Shown here: positions 15,221 through 23,334 of the stretch, in pieces
Layout of the letters: each line of letters begins with the position of its first letter
Numbering within the stretch: position 1 is the stretch's first letter
The notes under the pieces: model-generated
Databases searched by the model: none
What the model was told of the DNA's origin: nothing
What the model saw: the letters and a program-made list of their open reading frames with translations, nothing else
Position numbers and translations under genes: made by a program
Source: Roseateles sp.
GTDB taxonomy: Bacteria > Pseudomonadota > Gammaproteobacteria > Burkholderiales > Burkholderiaceae_C
Assembly: GCA_019234295.1 (NCBI GenBank)
Contig: JAFALK010000053.1
Location: 1 to 39,565 of the forward strand
Direction of reading: 5' to 3'
Length of the DNA: 39,565 nt

Positions 15221-15982
15221 ATGTACGCGCCATTTCGAATCCAACGGCTCTGCATGGTCGCGAGTGCCGTCGCGATGTTCGAATTCAGCGCGGTCGGATC
15301 GTGCGAGGCAATGACCTTCTATACCGAGATCAGCGTACCCCAGACCTACTACCCCTCAGGACAGGAGACGCTGGCCGGCTTCTCCTTCGAGCTGGTCTCG
15401 GAGATGGCCAGGCGCGCCGGCATTTCTGCATCGTTCACGACGTCGGTGCCGTGGGCTCGCGCTCAGGCCATGGTTGCAGATCCCGCACAAAAGGATGCCT
15501 GCCTGTTCTCGGTCACGCAGACGCCGGAACGTCTGCACCGCTATCAATGGGTTGGGCCGATGGGCAAGGTCAAGTGGACCCTGTTCGCGCGGGCCGAATT
15601 CGATGCCCGGCTGCGCACTCTCGAGGACGCACGCCGCTACCGGATCGGCGGCTACAACCGAGATGCGCGAACGGAATACCTCAAGAGCCAGCTAGGGTTC
15701 CAGGTCGATGCCGCGCCCGACGACAGGATCAACGCCAGGAAGCTGGCGACCGGACGCATCGATTTATGGATCAGCAACTTCGACAACGGGACGCGGACGG
15801 CAGAGACCGTCGGCTTGCCTGGCGTGAAGCCCGTGCTGACCTTCCACGAGGACTACAACTACCTGGCCTGCGGACCCGGGGTCCCGAGAGCCGAGGTTGC
15901 GGCACTGCAGTCGGCGCTAGATAGCATCTGCGCGGACGGAACGCGCGCGAGACTGACCCGGCGGTACCACCTGACGAACTGA
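15221..15982 (+). CDS. Periplasmic substrate-binding-like protein (SBP_bac_3 type), paralog A
   Basis: This exported family-3-like solute-binding protein has 253 residues. A signal peptide (about 1-30, ending SCEA) precedes the mature start MTFYTEIS. Two-lobe features include GFSFELVSEMARRAG and DACLFSVTQTPERL, then IGGYNRDARTEYL and ATGRIDLWISN. No permease or ATPase gene is near, so it may serve as a ligand presenter for a receptor instead of an importer. It starts 24 bases after the chemoreceptor stop. The gene at 34478-35323 encodes a close paralog with long identical stretches. Ligand is probably a small polar molecule, which is family inference. Confidence 0.88.
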   Translation: MYAPFRIQRLCMVASAVAMFEFSAVGSCEAMTFYTEISVPQTYYPSGQETLAGFSFELVSEMARRAGISASFTTSVPWARAQAMVADPAQKDACLFSVTQTPERLHRYQWVGPMGKVKWTLFARAEFDARLRTLEDARRYRIGGYNRDARTEYLKSQLGFQVDAAPDDRINARKLATGRIDLWISNFDNGTRTAETVGLPGVKPVLTFHEDYNYLACGPGVPRAEVAALQSALDSICADGTRARLTRRYHLTN

Positions 15983-16034
15983 ACAGAACCCGCCTGGGGA
16001 CATTGGCGTCGAATACAACGAACAGTTCCTGACA

Positions 16035-16049
16035 CGATAGACACTATCG
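16035..16049. promoter_or_regulatory. CGATAG-ACA-CTATCG inverted repeat abutting the DJ-1 start codon
   Basis: Perfect 6-bp arms surround a three-base centre, ending one base before the ATG at 16051, where a ribosome-binding site would be expected and none is seen. It could be an operator, or an RNA hairpin that limits translation. Confidence 0.45.
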
Positions 16050-16050
16050 C

Positions 16051-16647
16051 ATGCACATCGCCATCCTCACCTTCGACGGCTTCAACGAGCTCGACTCCCT
16101 GATTGCCCTGAACCTGCTCAACAGGGTGGGGAATCCGAGCTGGCGGATCTCGATCGCGGGACCGTCGGCCAAGATCCGTTCGAGGAACGGCTTGGTGGTG
16201 GAAACACAGGCTTCCCTCGAAGAAGCCTGCAAGGCCGACGCCGTGTTGATCGGCAGCGGCGTGCGAACGCGCGACGTCGCCGCGGATGCCGCGCTGATGT
16301 CGCAGCTCAGGCTCGACCCTAGGCGCCAGCTGCTGGGGGCGCAATGTTCTGGCACGCTGCTGCTCGCCAAGCTCGGATTGCTCGACGGCGTGCCCGCCTG
16401 CACCGACCACGTCAGCAAGCCCTGGGTGGAAGAAGCCGGTGTGCCCGTGCTCCATCAGCCCTTCTTTGCCCGACTGAATGTGGCGACGGCCGGCGGCTGC
16501 CTGGCGTCACAGTACCTGGCGGCCTGGCTCATTGCCCGCCTGGAAAGCCTAGATGCCGCACGCAGCGCGATTCATTACGTTGCGCCCGTGGGGGAGAAGG
16601 ATGCCTATGTCACGCGTGCGCTGGCCAGCATCTCGCCCTATCTCTGA
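16051..16647 (+). CDS. DJ-1/PfpI (ThiJ) family protein
   Basis: This is a 198-residue glutamine-amidotransferase-like protein of the DJ-1/PfpI superfamily. It opens MHIAILTFDGFNELD, with the conserved acidic residue of the first strand, and has the nucleophile elbow GAQCSG with Cys99 followed by LLLAKLGLLDG. Members include glyoxalase III or deglycase-like enzymes, isonitrile hydratases and stress chaperones. An AraC-type HTH is not fused here. The start has no Shine-Dalgarno sequence and is abutted by an inverted repeat. Specific activity cannot be assigned. Confidence 0.9.
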   Translation: MHIAILTFDGFNELDSLIALNLLNRVGNPSWRISIAGPSAKIRSRNGLVVETQASLEEACKADAVLIGSGVRTRDVAADAALMSQLRLDPRRQLLGAQCSGTLLLAKLGLLDGVPACTDHVSKPWVEEAGVPVLHQPFFARLNVATAGGCLASQYLAAWLIARLESLDAARSAIHYVAPVGEKDAYVTRALASISPYL

Positions 16648-16690
16648 CACGAGACGTTCAAGGCGAGGCACCGGGAGCACAGCCGCACTC

Positions 16691-16897
16691 TCACAAGAGG
16701 CAAATACTCGGAGCCGCAAAGTCCCGGCCCACCATCGCCCGGGCGAAGAGGTAGTTGCAACGGCTGCGTTGCGACATCCGGTTGAGATCGACATGGCCTT
16801 CAGCATCGCAGGGAAAGGAGAAGCCTCGCCCGGCCCTGAAAAGGGAGCTGAATCGCACTTCGTAGCGGAATGGGCCCGCTGGCATCTGGTAGCTCAT
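16691..16897 (-). CDS. Small conserved hypothetical protein (68 aa)
   Basis: This short protein starts MSYQMPAGPFRYEVRF and continues RAGRGFSFPCDAEGHVDLN, ending with YLFARAMVGRDFAAP. A similar small protein is, from memory, widespread in beta- and gammaproteobacteria and unnamed. The ATG at 16897 has AAGGAG upstream, which supports a real gene. No membrane segment or signal peptide is seen. Function unknown. Confidence 0.7.
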   Translation of the reverse strand: MSYQMPAGPFRYEVRFSSLFRAGRGFSFPCDAEGHVDLNRMSQRSRCNYLFARAMVGRDFAAPSICLL

Positions 16898-17006
16898 GAC
16901 TCGCTCCTTGCGCAACTCCGATGATGTAAATCTAGGTATTAGAGACACTTTCCAACAGCCGACTCTGGTCAACAGACTCCTTCAAGAACGACAACAATCC
17001 CAGCCC

Positions 17007-19502
17007 TCACTTCAGCGCGGCGGCCACCACGTCGGCCAGTTCGGTCGCACCGAGCGGCTTGCGCACCAGTGCGCGCGCGCCAATCTGACGCACCCGCTGC
17101 TCCAGCTCCTCGCCGCCGTAGCCGCTCATCACCAGTACCGGCAGGTCCGGCCGCAGCGCCAGAAGCCGCGCCGCGAGCTGCACGCCGCTCATCCGCGGCA
17201 TGGTCTCATCGGTGAGCACCGCGTCGAAGCGCGCCGGATCTCGCTCGAACACCTTCAGCGCCTGCTCGCTTGAGGTGAAGCCCACCGGCTCGTAACCCAG
17301 GCCCGCCAGCACCTCCTCGGTGAACTCTACGAGGGGCGCCTCGTCATCCACGACCATCAGCACCTGGCCCTGCCCGCGCTGGGCCAGCGCGCCCGGTACC
17401 GCGCGGGCGGGCTCTGCCTCGCCGGCCACAGGGAGCCAGACGCTGAACTCGGTACCCTGTGGGGAGGTCTGCACGTCGATGGAGCCGCCCATGTCAGAGA
17501 CGATGCTGTGCACCACCGACAGGCCCAGGCCGGTGCCTTCGCCGACGGCCTTGGTGCTGAAGAAGGGATCGAACATGCGCACGTAGACCTCCGGCGCGAT
17601 GCCATGCCCCTGGTCCGCCACGCGGATGCTGACATGCGGGCCGGCGCGCAAGGCGCCGTGACTCAGATGACGGTCCAGTTCCAGCTCATGCCGCTCGACG
17701 CTGATCCGCAAGACGCCGCCCTCGCGCATGGCACCGATCGCATTGCTGCACAGATTGCTAACGAGTTGGTGGATCTGCAGCGCGTCACCCATCACGGCGG
17801 CGGTGCCTGCGTTCAGCACCGAATGGAGTTCGACATTTGACGGCAGCGTCGGCACGACCAGCTGCAGCGCGTCTTCCACGGCCCGATCGACATTGACAAG
17901 GCCTTGCTCGCGCACGCCGCTGCGGCTGAACTCGAGAATGCGGCGCACCAGTAGCTTGGCGCGGGTACCGGCCTGCATGACGCGCTCCAGGTGCCGCGCC
18001 AGTGTCGCGTCCGAGCCGGCCCGCTTCTGCGCCATTTCGCCATGGCCAAGGATGGCCCCGAGCACGTTGTTGAAGTCGTGCGCGATGCCGCCGGCCAGTG
18101 TGCCCAGGGCCTGCATGTGCAGGGCCTGCCGCAACTCGTCCTGCAGGCGTTCGCGCTCGTCCTCGCTCGCCTTGCGCGCGGTGATGTCTATGGCCGCGCT
18201 GTAGAAGCGCGTCGCCTTTCCGGATGCGTCGCGCAGGCAGCGGCCGCGCGCGTGAACCCAGCGCCAGGGCGGCGTCGCCTGCGCCCCCCCGCCCTTGCGC
18301 AGCACGCGATATTCCAGGTCCAGGTCTCGTGTGCAGCCGCTGATATGCTGGGTCCAGGCCAGCCGTGCGTCCTCCAGGTCGTCGGGGTGCAGCGGCACCG
18401 ACTTCAGCAGCCCCTCGGCCGGGGCCAGCATCTGACCCGGCTCCAATTCATGCAGGTAGAGCCATCGCTCCGAGGCGAAGAAGGTGCCCTGTTCCAGATT
18501 CCATTCCGCATGCCCTTCGTTGGCAGCTTCCATGGCCATGGCGTAGCGCTGCTCGCTGTGGCGCAAGGCCCGCTCGCCGCTCTCGATCCGACCCAGCTGG
18601 CGCAGCATCAGCCACATGGTCAACAACGCGGCCAGCGCCATGGCGATCGCCCGGCCGGCTAGGCCCACCAGCTCTGCGCGCCACGGTGCCATGGCGTCGT
18701 GGACGTCTCGGGTGACCGACATCATCAGCGGCCGCTGGGCCACCTGCATCGAGACGATGTACTTGTCCCGACCGTCCACCGGGCTCACGCCCACGCGCGG
18801 GGCCGAGCTCTGCTGGGAGGTCAGACCCGGGAAGCGCCGCCCGTCGGTGCGATGGTCGGTCGGCGCGCGGATCACCAGGGTGCCGTCGTCGAAGGTCAGC
18901 AGCAGAGCGCTGCCCGGGCCCATGTCGATGGCGCTGTAGACCTCCCGCAGATCGTCCAGCACCACGGCCGCGGTCACCACGCCGGTGAACTCGCCCGTGG
19001 GCGTCTCCAGCCGCCGTGCCGCGACCAGGGCGGAGCGTGGCTCGCTGCGCAACACCAGCGGCCGATTGATGTAGAGCCCCAGGTTGCGGCTGGCCTTCAG
19101 CGCGATGAAGTAGGGACGGTCCGACACGTCCGCTAAGGGCGTGCCCATGACACGCGAACGGTAGCGCTGCTTGCCGTCCGCATCGGTGATCGAGAGCAGG
19201 CTGACCTGCGGCGTGGCCCCAACACGCATGCGCAGGCTCGCCATGATGTCTTCGGGCGGCAGGTGGGCCGCATGGTCCCGGTACCACAGCGCCGTGTCGG
19301 TCAACAGCAGGTCCACGGCCTGGATGTTGCGCTCGACCTCCTCCGAAAGCGCGCGCGCCAGATTGCTGAGCTCGCGCATCGTCGATCGCTCGACCTGCTG
19401 GCGCAGCCGCCAGGCGTCGTAGGCCGACAGCGCGAAGAAGGCCAGGATCAGCGTGACTCCCACGCTGATGATCCATTGGCGCAACCGGACCGATTCGTTC
19501 AC
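17007..19502 (-). CDS. Hybrid sensor histidine kinase (dCache-PAS-HisKA-HATPase-REC)
   Basis: This 831-residue membrane sensor kinase has TM1 (about 9-28) and a periplasmic double-Cache domain to about 270 (SDRPYFIALKAS, INRPLVLR). TM2 (about 283-305) is followed by a PAS fold with PAC-like end (FYSAAIDITARK). The HisKA box is GGIAHDFNN with phospho-His475, and the HATPase domain has N and G boxes (SNLCSNAIGAM, DQGHGIAPE, GTGLGLSV). A C-terminal receiver carries phospho-Asp765 (LTDETMP). The HDFNN form is typical of NtrB-like hybrid kinases. Its GTG start overlaps the stop of the receiver gene upstream (GTGA), so the two are translationally coupled. Confidence 0.93.
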   Translation of the reverse strand: MNESVRLRQWIISVGVTLILAFFALSAYDAWRLRQQVERSTMRELSNLARALSEEVERNIQAVDLLLTDTALWYRDHAAHLPPEDIMASLRMRVGATPQVSLLSITDADGKQRYRSRVMGTPLADVSDRPYFIALKASRNLGLYINRPLVLRSEPRSALVAARRLETPTGEFTGVVTAAVVLDDLREVYSAIDMGPGSALLLTFDDGTLVIRAPTDHRTDGRRFPGLTSQQSSAPRVGVSPVDGRDKYIVSMQVAQRPLMMSVTRDVHDAMAPWRAELVGLAGRAIAMALAALLTMWLMLRQLGRIESGERALRHSEQRYAMAMEAANEGHAEWNLEQGTFFASERWLYLHELEPGQMLAPAEGLLKSVPLHPDDLEDARLAWTQHISGCTRDLDLEYRVLRKGGGAQATPPWRWVHARGRCLRDASGKATRFYSAAIDITARKASEDERERLQDELRQALHMQALGTLAGGIAHDFNNVLGAILGHGEMAQKRAGSDATLARHLERVMQAGTRAKLLVRRILEFSRSGVREQGLVNVDRAVEDALQLVVPTLPSNVELHSVLNAGTAAVMGDALQIHQLVSNLCSNAIGAMREGGVLRISVERHELELDRHLSHGALRAGPHVSIRVADQGHGIAPEVYVRMFDPFFSTKAVGEGTGLGLSVVHSIVSDMGGSIDVQTSPQGTEFSVWLPVAGEAEPARAVPGALAQRGQGQVLMVVDDEAPLVEFTEEVLAGLGYEPVGFTSSEQALKVFERDPARFDAVLTDETMPRMSGVQLAARLLALRPDLPVLVMSGYGGEELEQRVRQIGARALVRKPLGATELADVVAAALK

Positions 19503-19855
19503 TGCCGCTCCAGCGTGCGCATCAGGCCGAGCAGCTCGAGCCGCTCGCAGGGCTTGGCCAGCAGGGCCTGCAGGCCAAGATCAGCCGCCACGGCCGAGGG
19601 GTGCGGCAGGCTCGCCCCGAGCTGCGTGGACATGCCGACCAGGGCGGCTCGCGCGAAACGCGAACGCACGGGCCCGATGGCGGCGCGCGCACCTTCTCGC
19701 AGTTGGGGCAGGTCGATCAGCACGACATCGATCTCCGAAGTCATGGCCGCGCGCAGCCGCGGCGCGTCAAAGACGAGGTGGCCGTCTCCGGCCAGCCATT
19801 CGGCCAGGAGCTCGCGGATCGGCACATTGTCATCAAGAATCACGACGCTGGACAT
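19499..19855 (-). CDS. Stand-alone receiver-domain protein
   Basis: This 118-residue single receiver domain has no output domain. Acidic pocket Asp8/Asp9, phospho-acceptor Asp48 (VLIDLP), Ser76 in the Thr/Ser switch position and Lys101 (LAKP) are present, so phosphorylation is plausible. The loop after Asp48 lacks the usual MPxMDG motif, and the chain is diverged. The ATG at 19855 has GAGAGGA upstream; longer in-frame extensions lack receiver features. The gene overlaps the hybrid kinase start by three bases. It may act as a phosphate sink or relay between the kinase and the OmpR-type regulator across the divergent promoter. Confidence 0.85.
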   Translation of the reverse strand: MSSVVILDDNVPIRELLAEWLAGDGHLVFDAPRLRAAMTSEIDVVLIDLPQLREGARAAIGPVRSRFARAALVGMSTQLGASLPHPSAVAADLGLQALLAKPCERLELLGLMRTLERQ

Positions 19856-20014
19856 CTTCCTCTCGGCCAGGCCCCAGGGACCGCCCAGGCTACGGGTCCC
19901 GATTGGGAGCGACTTATGTTCCCCCATCATTTCGTTATGGGCTCGAGAATTACAGCTGAAACAACAAGGACGTGTGTCAGTTGACATTGCGTGTTAGCGT
20001 TGCCGGCGACCACC
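19856..20014. promoter_or_regulatory. Divergent promoter region of the two-component cluster
   Basis: This 159-base gap separates the leftward receiver/kinase pair from the rightward regulator. A perfect TTGACA hexamer occurs at 19981-19986, but no convincing -10 box lies 16-18 bases away. No clear OmpR-type direct repeat was found by eye. Confidence 0.3.
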
Positions 20015-20746
20015 ATGAGCACGACCACGCCCCATGTCCTGGCCGTCGACGACGACCCCGCCATCCGCGAGCTGATCTCGGACTACCTGAGCGAGAACGC
20101 CATGCGCGTGACCACCGTGGCCTCGGGCGCGGAGATGCGCCGCACCTTGGAAGCGGAGGCCATCGACGTCGTGCTGCTTGACTTGCGCCTGGGCAGCGAA
20201 GACGGCATGCAGCTGGCCCGCGCGCTGCGCGAAACGAGCCAGATCCCGCTCATCATCGTGACCGGCAAGCAGGAGGAAGCCGACCGGGTCATGGGACTGG
20301 AACTGGCGGCCGACGACTACATCAATAAACCCTTCAGCTCGCGCGAGCTGCTGGCGCGCATCCGCGCCGTGCTGCGCCGCTACCAGACGATCCGAGAGTT
20401 GCAGCCAGCCCGCGATGAAAGCCGCCGTGCCTACCGCTTCGACGGCTGGGAGCTGAACCTGCGCAGCCGTCGGCTCACCGCACCCTGCGGACGCAAGGTC
20501 GAGTTGTCCAACGGCGAGTTCAACCTGCTGCAGGCCTTGTGCGCGGCGCCGTTGCGGGTGCTCTCGCGCGACCAGCTGCTCGACTTGTCACGCTTACACG
20601 GCGCCGAGGTCTACGACCGCTCCATCGACGTGCAGATCCTGCGCCTGCGCCGCAAGATCGAGGAGAACCCCTCGGAGCCGCGCTACATCTGCACTGAACG
20701 CGGTGCGGGCTACATCTTCAACGTCGCAGTCGAAGCCCTGGACTGA
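20015..20746 (+). CDS. OmpR/PhoB-family response regulator
   Basis: This 243-residue regulator has an N-terminal receiver with Asp13/14, phospho-Asp56, Thr83 and Lys105. The conserved alpha4-beta5-alpha5 face (GLELAADDYINKPF) is followed by a C-terminal winged helix (LSNGEFNLLQAL, YDRSIDVQILRLRRKIEENP, IFNV end). It matches the TorR/OmpR branch. The ATG at 20015 opens directly on the receiver; a GTG 24 bases earlier is possible, and neither has a strong ribosome-binding site. Divergent from the hybrid kinase, its likely partner. Confidence 0.92.
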   Translation: MSTTTPHVLAVDDDPAIRELISDYLSENAMRVTTVASGAEMRRTLEAEAIDVVLLDLRLGSEDGMQLARALRETSQIPLIIVTGKQEEADRVMGLELAADDYINKPFSSRELLARIRAVLRRYQTIRELQPARDESRRAYRFDGWELNLRSRRLTAPCGRKVELSNGEFNLLQALCAAPLRVLSRDQLLDLSRLHGAEVYDRSIDVQILRLRRKIEENPSEPRYICTERGAGYIFNVAVEALD

Positions 20747-20843
20747 TTACAAACGCAACGCCGCCGGTTCGATATGAAACGGTATCAGCACGAATGCGGC
20801 TCGAGCCAAGCCCAGCATTGCGGGCATGTACCGTCCCATTCAT

Positions 20844-21725
20844 TCAGTCCAGCCAGTCCTCGAAGGCCAGATAGGCCACGGCGCGCGGGTCCGTCGCGGC
20901 GAGGTCCTCGGCCTTCCACGCGATGCCGTCCACCGCGCACAGGTCGAGCTCAGCGTGGCCGGGAGCCGGGTCGGCGGCGTGCAGCTGCGAGGCATCGCCG
21001 CAGCCTGCGGCGCGCACCCAGCTCATCTCGCGGCCGATCGCCGGCCAGCCGGCGTCCACCGCCCTGCGGATGGGCGGCAGTGCCGCGCGCCGACCCTGCA
21101 GATGCCGTATCAGCGGCACAACGAAGGCGACCAGTTGACTCAGGGCGGCTCGCGGGCACGTCGGAAGGAGCATGCATGCGCACCCTTCCACTTCGAACAC
21201 ACGTGGCGCGTAACCCGGGCGCGCTTCCCCGTCAATCTGCACAAGCACAAGTTCGCAGGACCTGGCGAACACGCGCAGTGCCTGCATTTGCTGCTCCGGC
21301 CGATCATCAGATCGACCCCGGAACACCACGGCGCCCATCTTCTGCAGCGCAGCCTGTATCAGGACCGTGGCGCGCTCCCGCTCTTGCGCCGGCGGCTTCT
21401 CCTCGCCCTCGCTCATCGACAGCAGGCCGACGCGCGCCGGCGCATGCACGGGCACAGAACCATAGCCGCTGCCATGGAGCAGGGGCAGGAGGCGCCAGTC
21501 GAGCTGGGTGCCTGCTGCCAGGACGCGGTCCTCGCCGGCAGTCTTGACGCGTATGTCACGAGCCAGCACTCGGCCGCCCGCCGCAGTCAGCGGCAGTTCC
21601 TGAGCCGCGGTCGGCTGGCCGGGCAGACGCGCCAGGCGCTCTTGGAGGTGACGCAGCGCGGCCACGCTCGTGACGGGGTCCTCGGCCTCGAACCACAGGT
21701 TTTCTTCCGTCAACAGCGCGGACAT
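20844..21725 (-). CDS. MoeA-like protein lacking the catalytic core
   Basis: This 293-residue protein has pieces of molybdopterin molybdotransferase (MoeA) in order. The N-terminal helix and strand AAGGRVLARDI come first, then directly the post-core segment AGEDRVLAAGTQLDW. The subdomain linker VHAPARVGLLSMSEGEE follows, and a C-terminal beta domain starts near residue 230. The intervening domain, including the DNSAMDGY-type loop and the PxGAD motif of MoeA, is missing, as is the GGxSxG loop. It is therefore unlikely to insert molybdate and may bind molybdopterin or another ligand, or act as a regulator. The start is uncertain because no ribosome-binding site is seen at 21725. It is divergent from a MocR regulator. 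Confidence 0.7.
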   Translation of the reverse strand: MSALLTEENLWFEAEDPVTSVAALRHLQERLARLPGQPTAAQELPLTAAGGRVLARDIRVKTAGEDRVLAAGTQLDWRLLPLLHGSGYGSVPVHAPARVGLLSMSEGEEKPPAQERERATVLIQAALQKMGAVVFRGRSDDRPEQQMQALRVFARSCELVLVQIDGEARPGYAPRVFEVEGCACMLLPTCPRAALSQLVAFVVPLIRHLQGRRAALPPIRRAVDAGWPAIGREMSWVRAAGCGDASQLHAADPAPGHAELDLCAVDGIAWKAEDLAATDPRAVAYLAFEDWLD

Positions 21726-21738
21726 TGATGGGCAGGTG

Positions 21739-21781
21739 GATGAAGAACACATTCGCGCCATCATGAGGACGAACACCGTCG
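21739..21781. repeat. Direct repeat pair in the moeA-like/mocR divergent promoter
   Basis: GATGAAGAACACATTCG (21739-21755) and GAGGACGAACACCGTCG (21765-21781) match at 13 of 17 positions and are 26 bases apart start to start. MocR regulators such as GabR and PdxR bind paired direct repeats, so these are candidate sites. The match is imperfect. Confidence 0.35.
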
Positions 21782-21825
21782 ACAAAAGAGCACAGAGCGC
21801 CGCGCACCAGGTGCACACAGACCGG

Positions 21826-23289
21826 ATGCCGCGTTTCGAACAGCTCGCAGCGGACATCCGCGCCTCGATCGACACGGGCGTTCTGCGCCCCGGCGACCGG
21901 CTACCCTCCATCCGCGAAAGCAGCCTGTCGCGCCGGCTTTCCATCACCACGGTCAAGCGTGCTTACGGCCTGATGGAGAGCCTCGGCCTTGTGGAGAGCC
22001 GGCCGCAGTCGGGCTACTACGTGCGTCTGCGCCTGCCGCTCAAGCGCCCCGCGGCGCCGCCGACCCGACCGCCCCTGAGTGCCGGAGAGGACGCCCCCGA
22101 GCCTGACGTCAGGCGCTTGGTGCAGGCGACTCTGCAGGCGATCGGCACGCGCGAGGTCGTGCCCTTCGGTTCGCCCTACCCCGACCCCTCGCTCTTCCCC
22201 TGGGGCCGCCTGCAGCGACGCATGAACGAGGTAGCGAGGCGCATCAATGTCTGGGACCCGCTGCACGACATCCCGCCCGGCCAGCCCGAGCTGGTCCGCG
22301 AGATTGCGCGACGCCATCTACACAACGGGCTCGATGTGGCCAAAGAAGAGATCCTCGTCACGGCCGGCGCCACTGAGGCGCTGGAGCTGTGCCTGCAGGC
22401 CCTGAGCCGGCCCGGCGGTGCCATCGCGGTGGAGTCGCCCTGCCATTACGGCACATTGCAAACGATCAAGCGCCTGGGCTTGCGCGCGATCGAGGTACCG
22501 GCCTGCGCAACTCAGGGCATCCACGTCGACGCGCTGGAGCGCATCCTCGGCGAGCAGCGCGTCGACGCCTGCCTGTTCATGCCGAACTTCCAGAACCCGC
22601 TCGGCTTCGTCATGAGCGACGAGCGCAAGCGCGCCCTGGTGGCGCTGGCCAGCCGCCACCAGTTGCCCATCATCGAGAACGGCGTCTACAACGAGCTCTA
22701 TTTCGATGCCCCGCCCTCCACGCTGAAGACCTTCGATACCGAGGGCCTCGTCCTGCATTGCGGCTCGTTCTCCAAGTGCCTGGCCGCCGGCCTACGCATG
22801 GGCTGGATCCTGCCGGGCCGCTACACACGGCAGGTCGAGACGCAGAAATTCATCAACAAGGCGTTCGCCCCCGGCCTGCAGCAGATGGCCGTCGCCAAGT
22901 TCCTTCGCCAAGACGGCTGGGACCGCCAGCTGCGTGCCGTGCGCCGCACGCTGCAGCAACGCCGCGACATCATGCTCTCGATGCTGCGGCGTTTCTTCCC
23001 CGAGGGCACGCGCACCAGCGAGCCCCGTGGCGGCTACCAGCTCTGGGTCGAGCTGCCCGCCAGCGTGGACACGCTGCGACTGCACCGCGAGGCGCTGGAC
23101 CTGGGCATCGCGGTGGCTCCCGGCTACATCTTCGGCAGTGGCGACGAGCACCGCCATTGCCTGCGCCTGAACTTCAGCTATGCCTGGACCGGCGAGACCG
23201 AAGCCGCGTTCCTACGGCTTGCGCGGCTGGCCAGCATCGCCTCGGTTTCAGGTGAAACCCTAGTGACGCGCCCCGAAACCCGCGCGTAG
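21826..23289 (+). CDS. MocR-type regulator (GntR HTH fused to aminotransferase-like domain), Asp-to-Asn variant
   Basis: This 487-residue regulator has a GntR winged helix (LAADIRASIDTGVLRPGDRLPSIR) in the first 75 residues, a Pro-rich linker, and a fold-type-I aminotransferase domain. Lys317 (SFSK) is the expected PLP Schiff-base lysine, and MPNFQNPLG is conserved. The segment that should read D-x-x-Y is ENGVYNELY, with Asn285 in place of the aspartate that contacts the PLP ring nitrogen; Tyr288 is kept. This argues for ligand sensing without catalysis or for weakened PLP use. The start at 21826 matches the second MocR protein here; ATG 21763 is an alternative. No strong ribosome-binding site. 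Confidence 0.9.
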   Translation: MPRFEQLAADIRASIDTGVLRPGDRLPSIRESSLSRRLSITTVKRAYGLMESLGLVESRPQSGYYVRLRLPLKRPAAPPTRPPLSAGEDAPEPDVRRLVQATLQAIGTREVVPFGSPYPDPSLFPWGRLQRRMNEVARRINVWDPLHDIPPGQPELVREIARRHLHNGLDVAKEEILVTAGATEALELCLQALSRPGGAIAVESPCHYGTLQTIKRLGLRAIEVPACATQGIHVDALERILGEQRVDACLFMPNFQNPLGFVMSDERKRALVALASRHQLPIIENGVYNELYFDAPPSTLKTFDTEGLVLHCGSFSKCLAAGLRMGWILPGRYTRQVETQKFINKAFAPGLQQMAVAKFLRQDGWDRQLRAVRRTLQQRRDIMLSMLRRFFPEGTRTSEPRGGYQLWVELPASVDTLRLHREALDLGIAVAPGYIFGSGDEHRHCLRLNFSYAWTGETEAAFLRLARLASIASVSGETLVTRPETRA

Positions 23290-23334
23290 CGGGCCGGCCC
23301 CACCATCACCTCACCCTCTCCGATGGAGCCCGCA

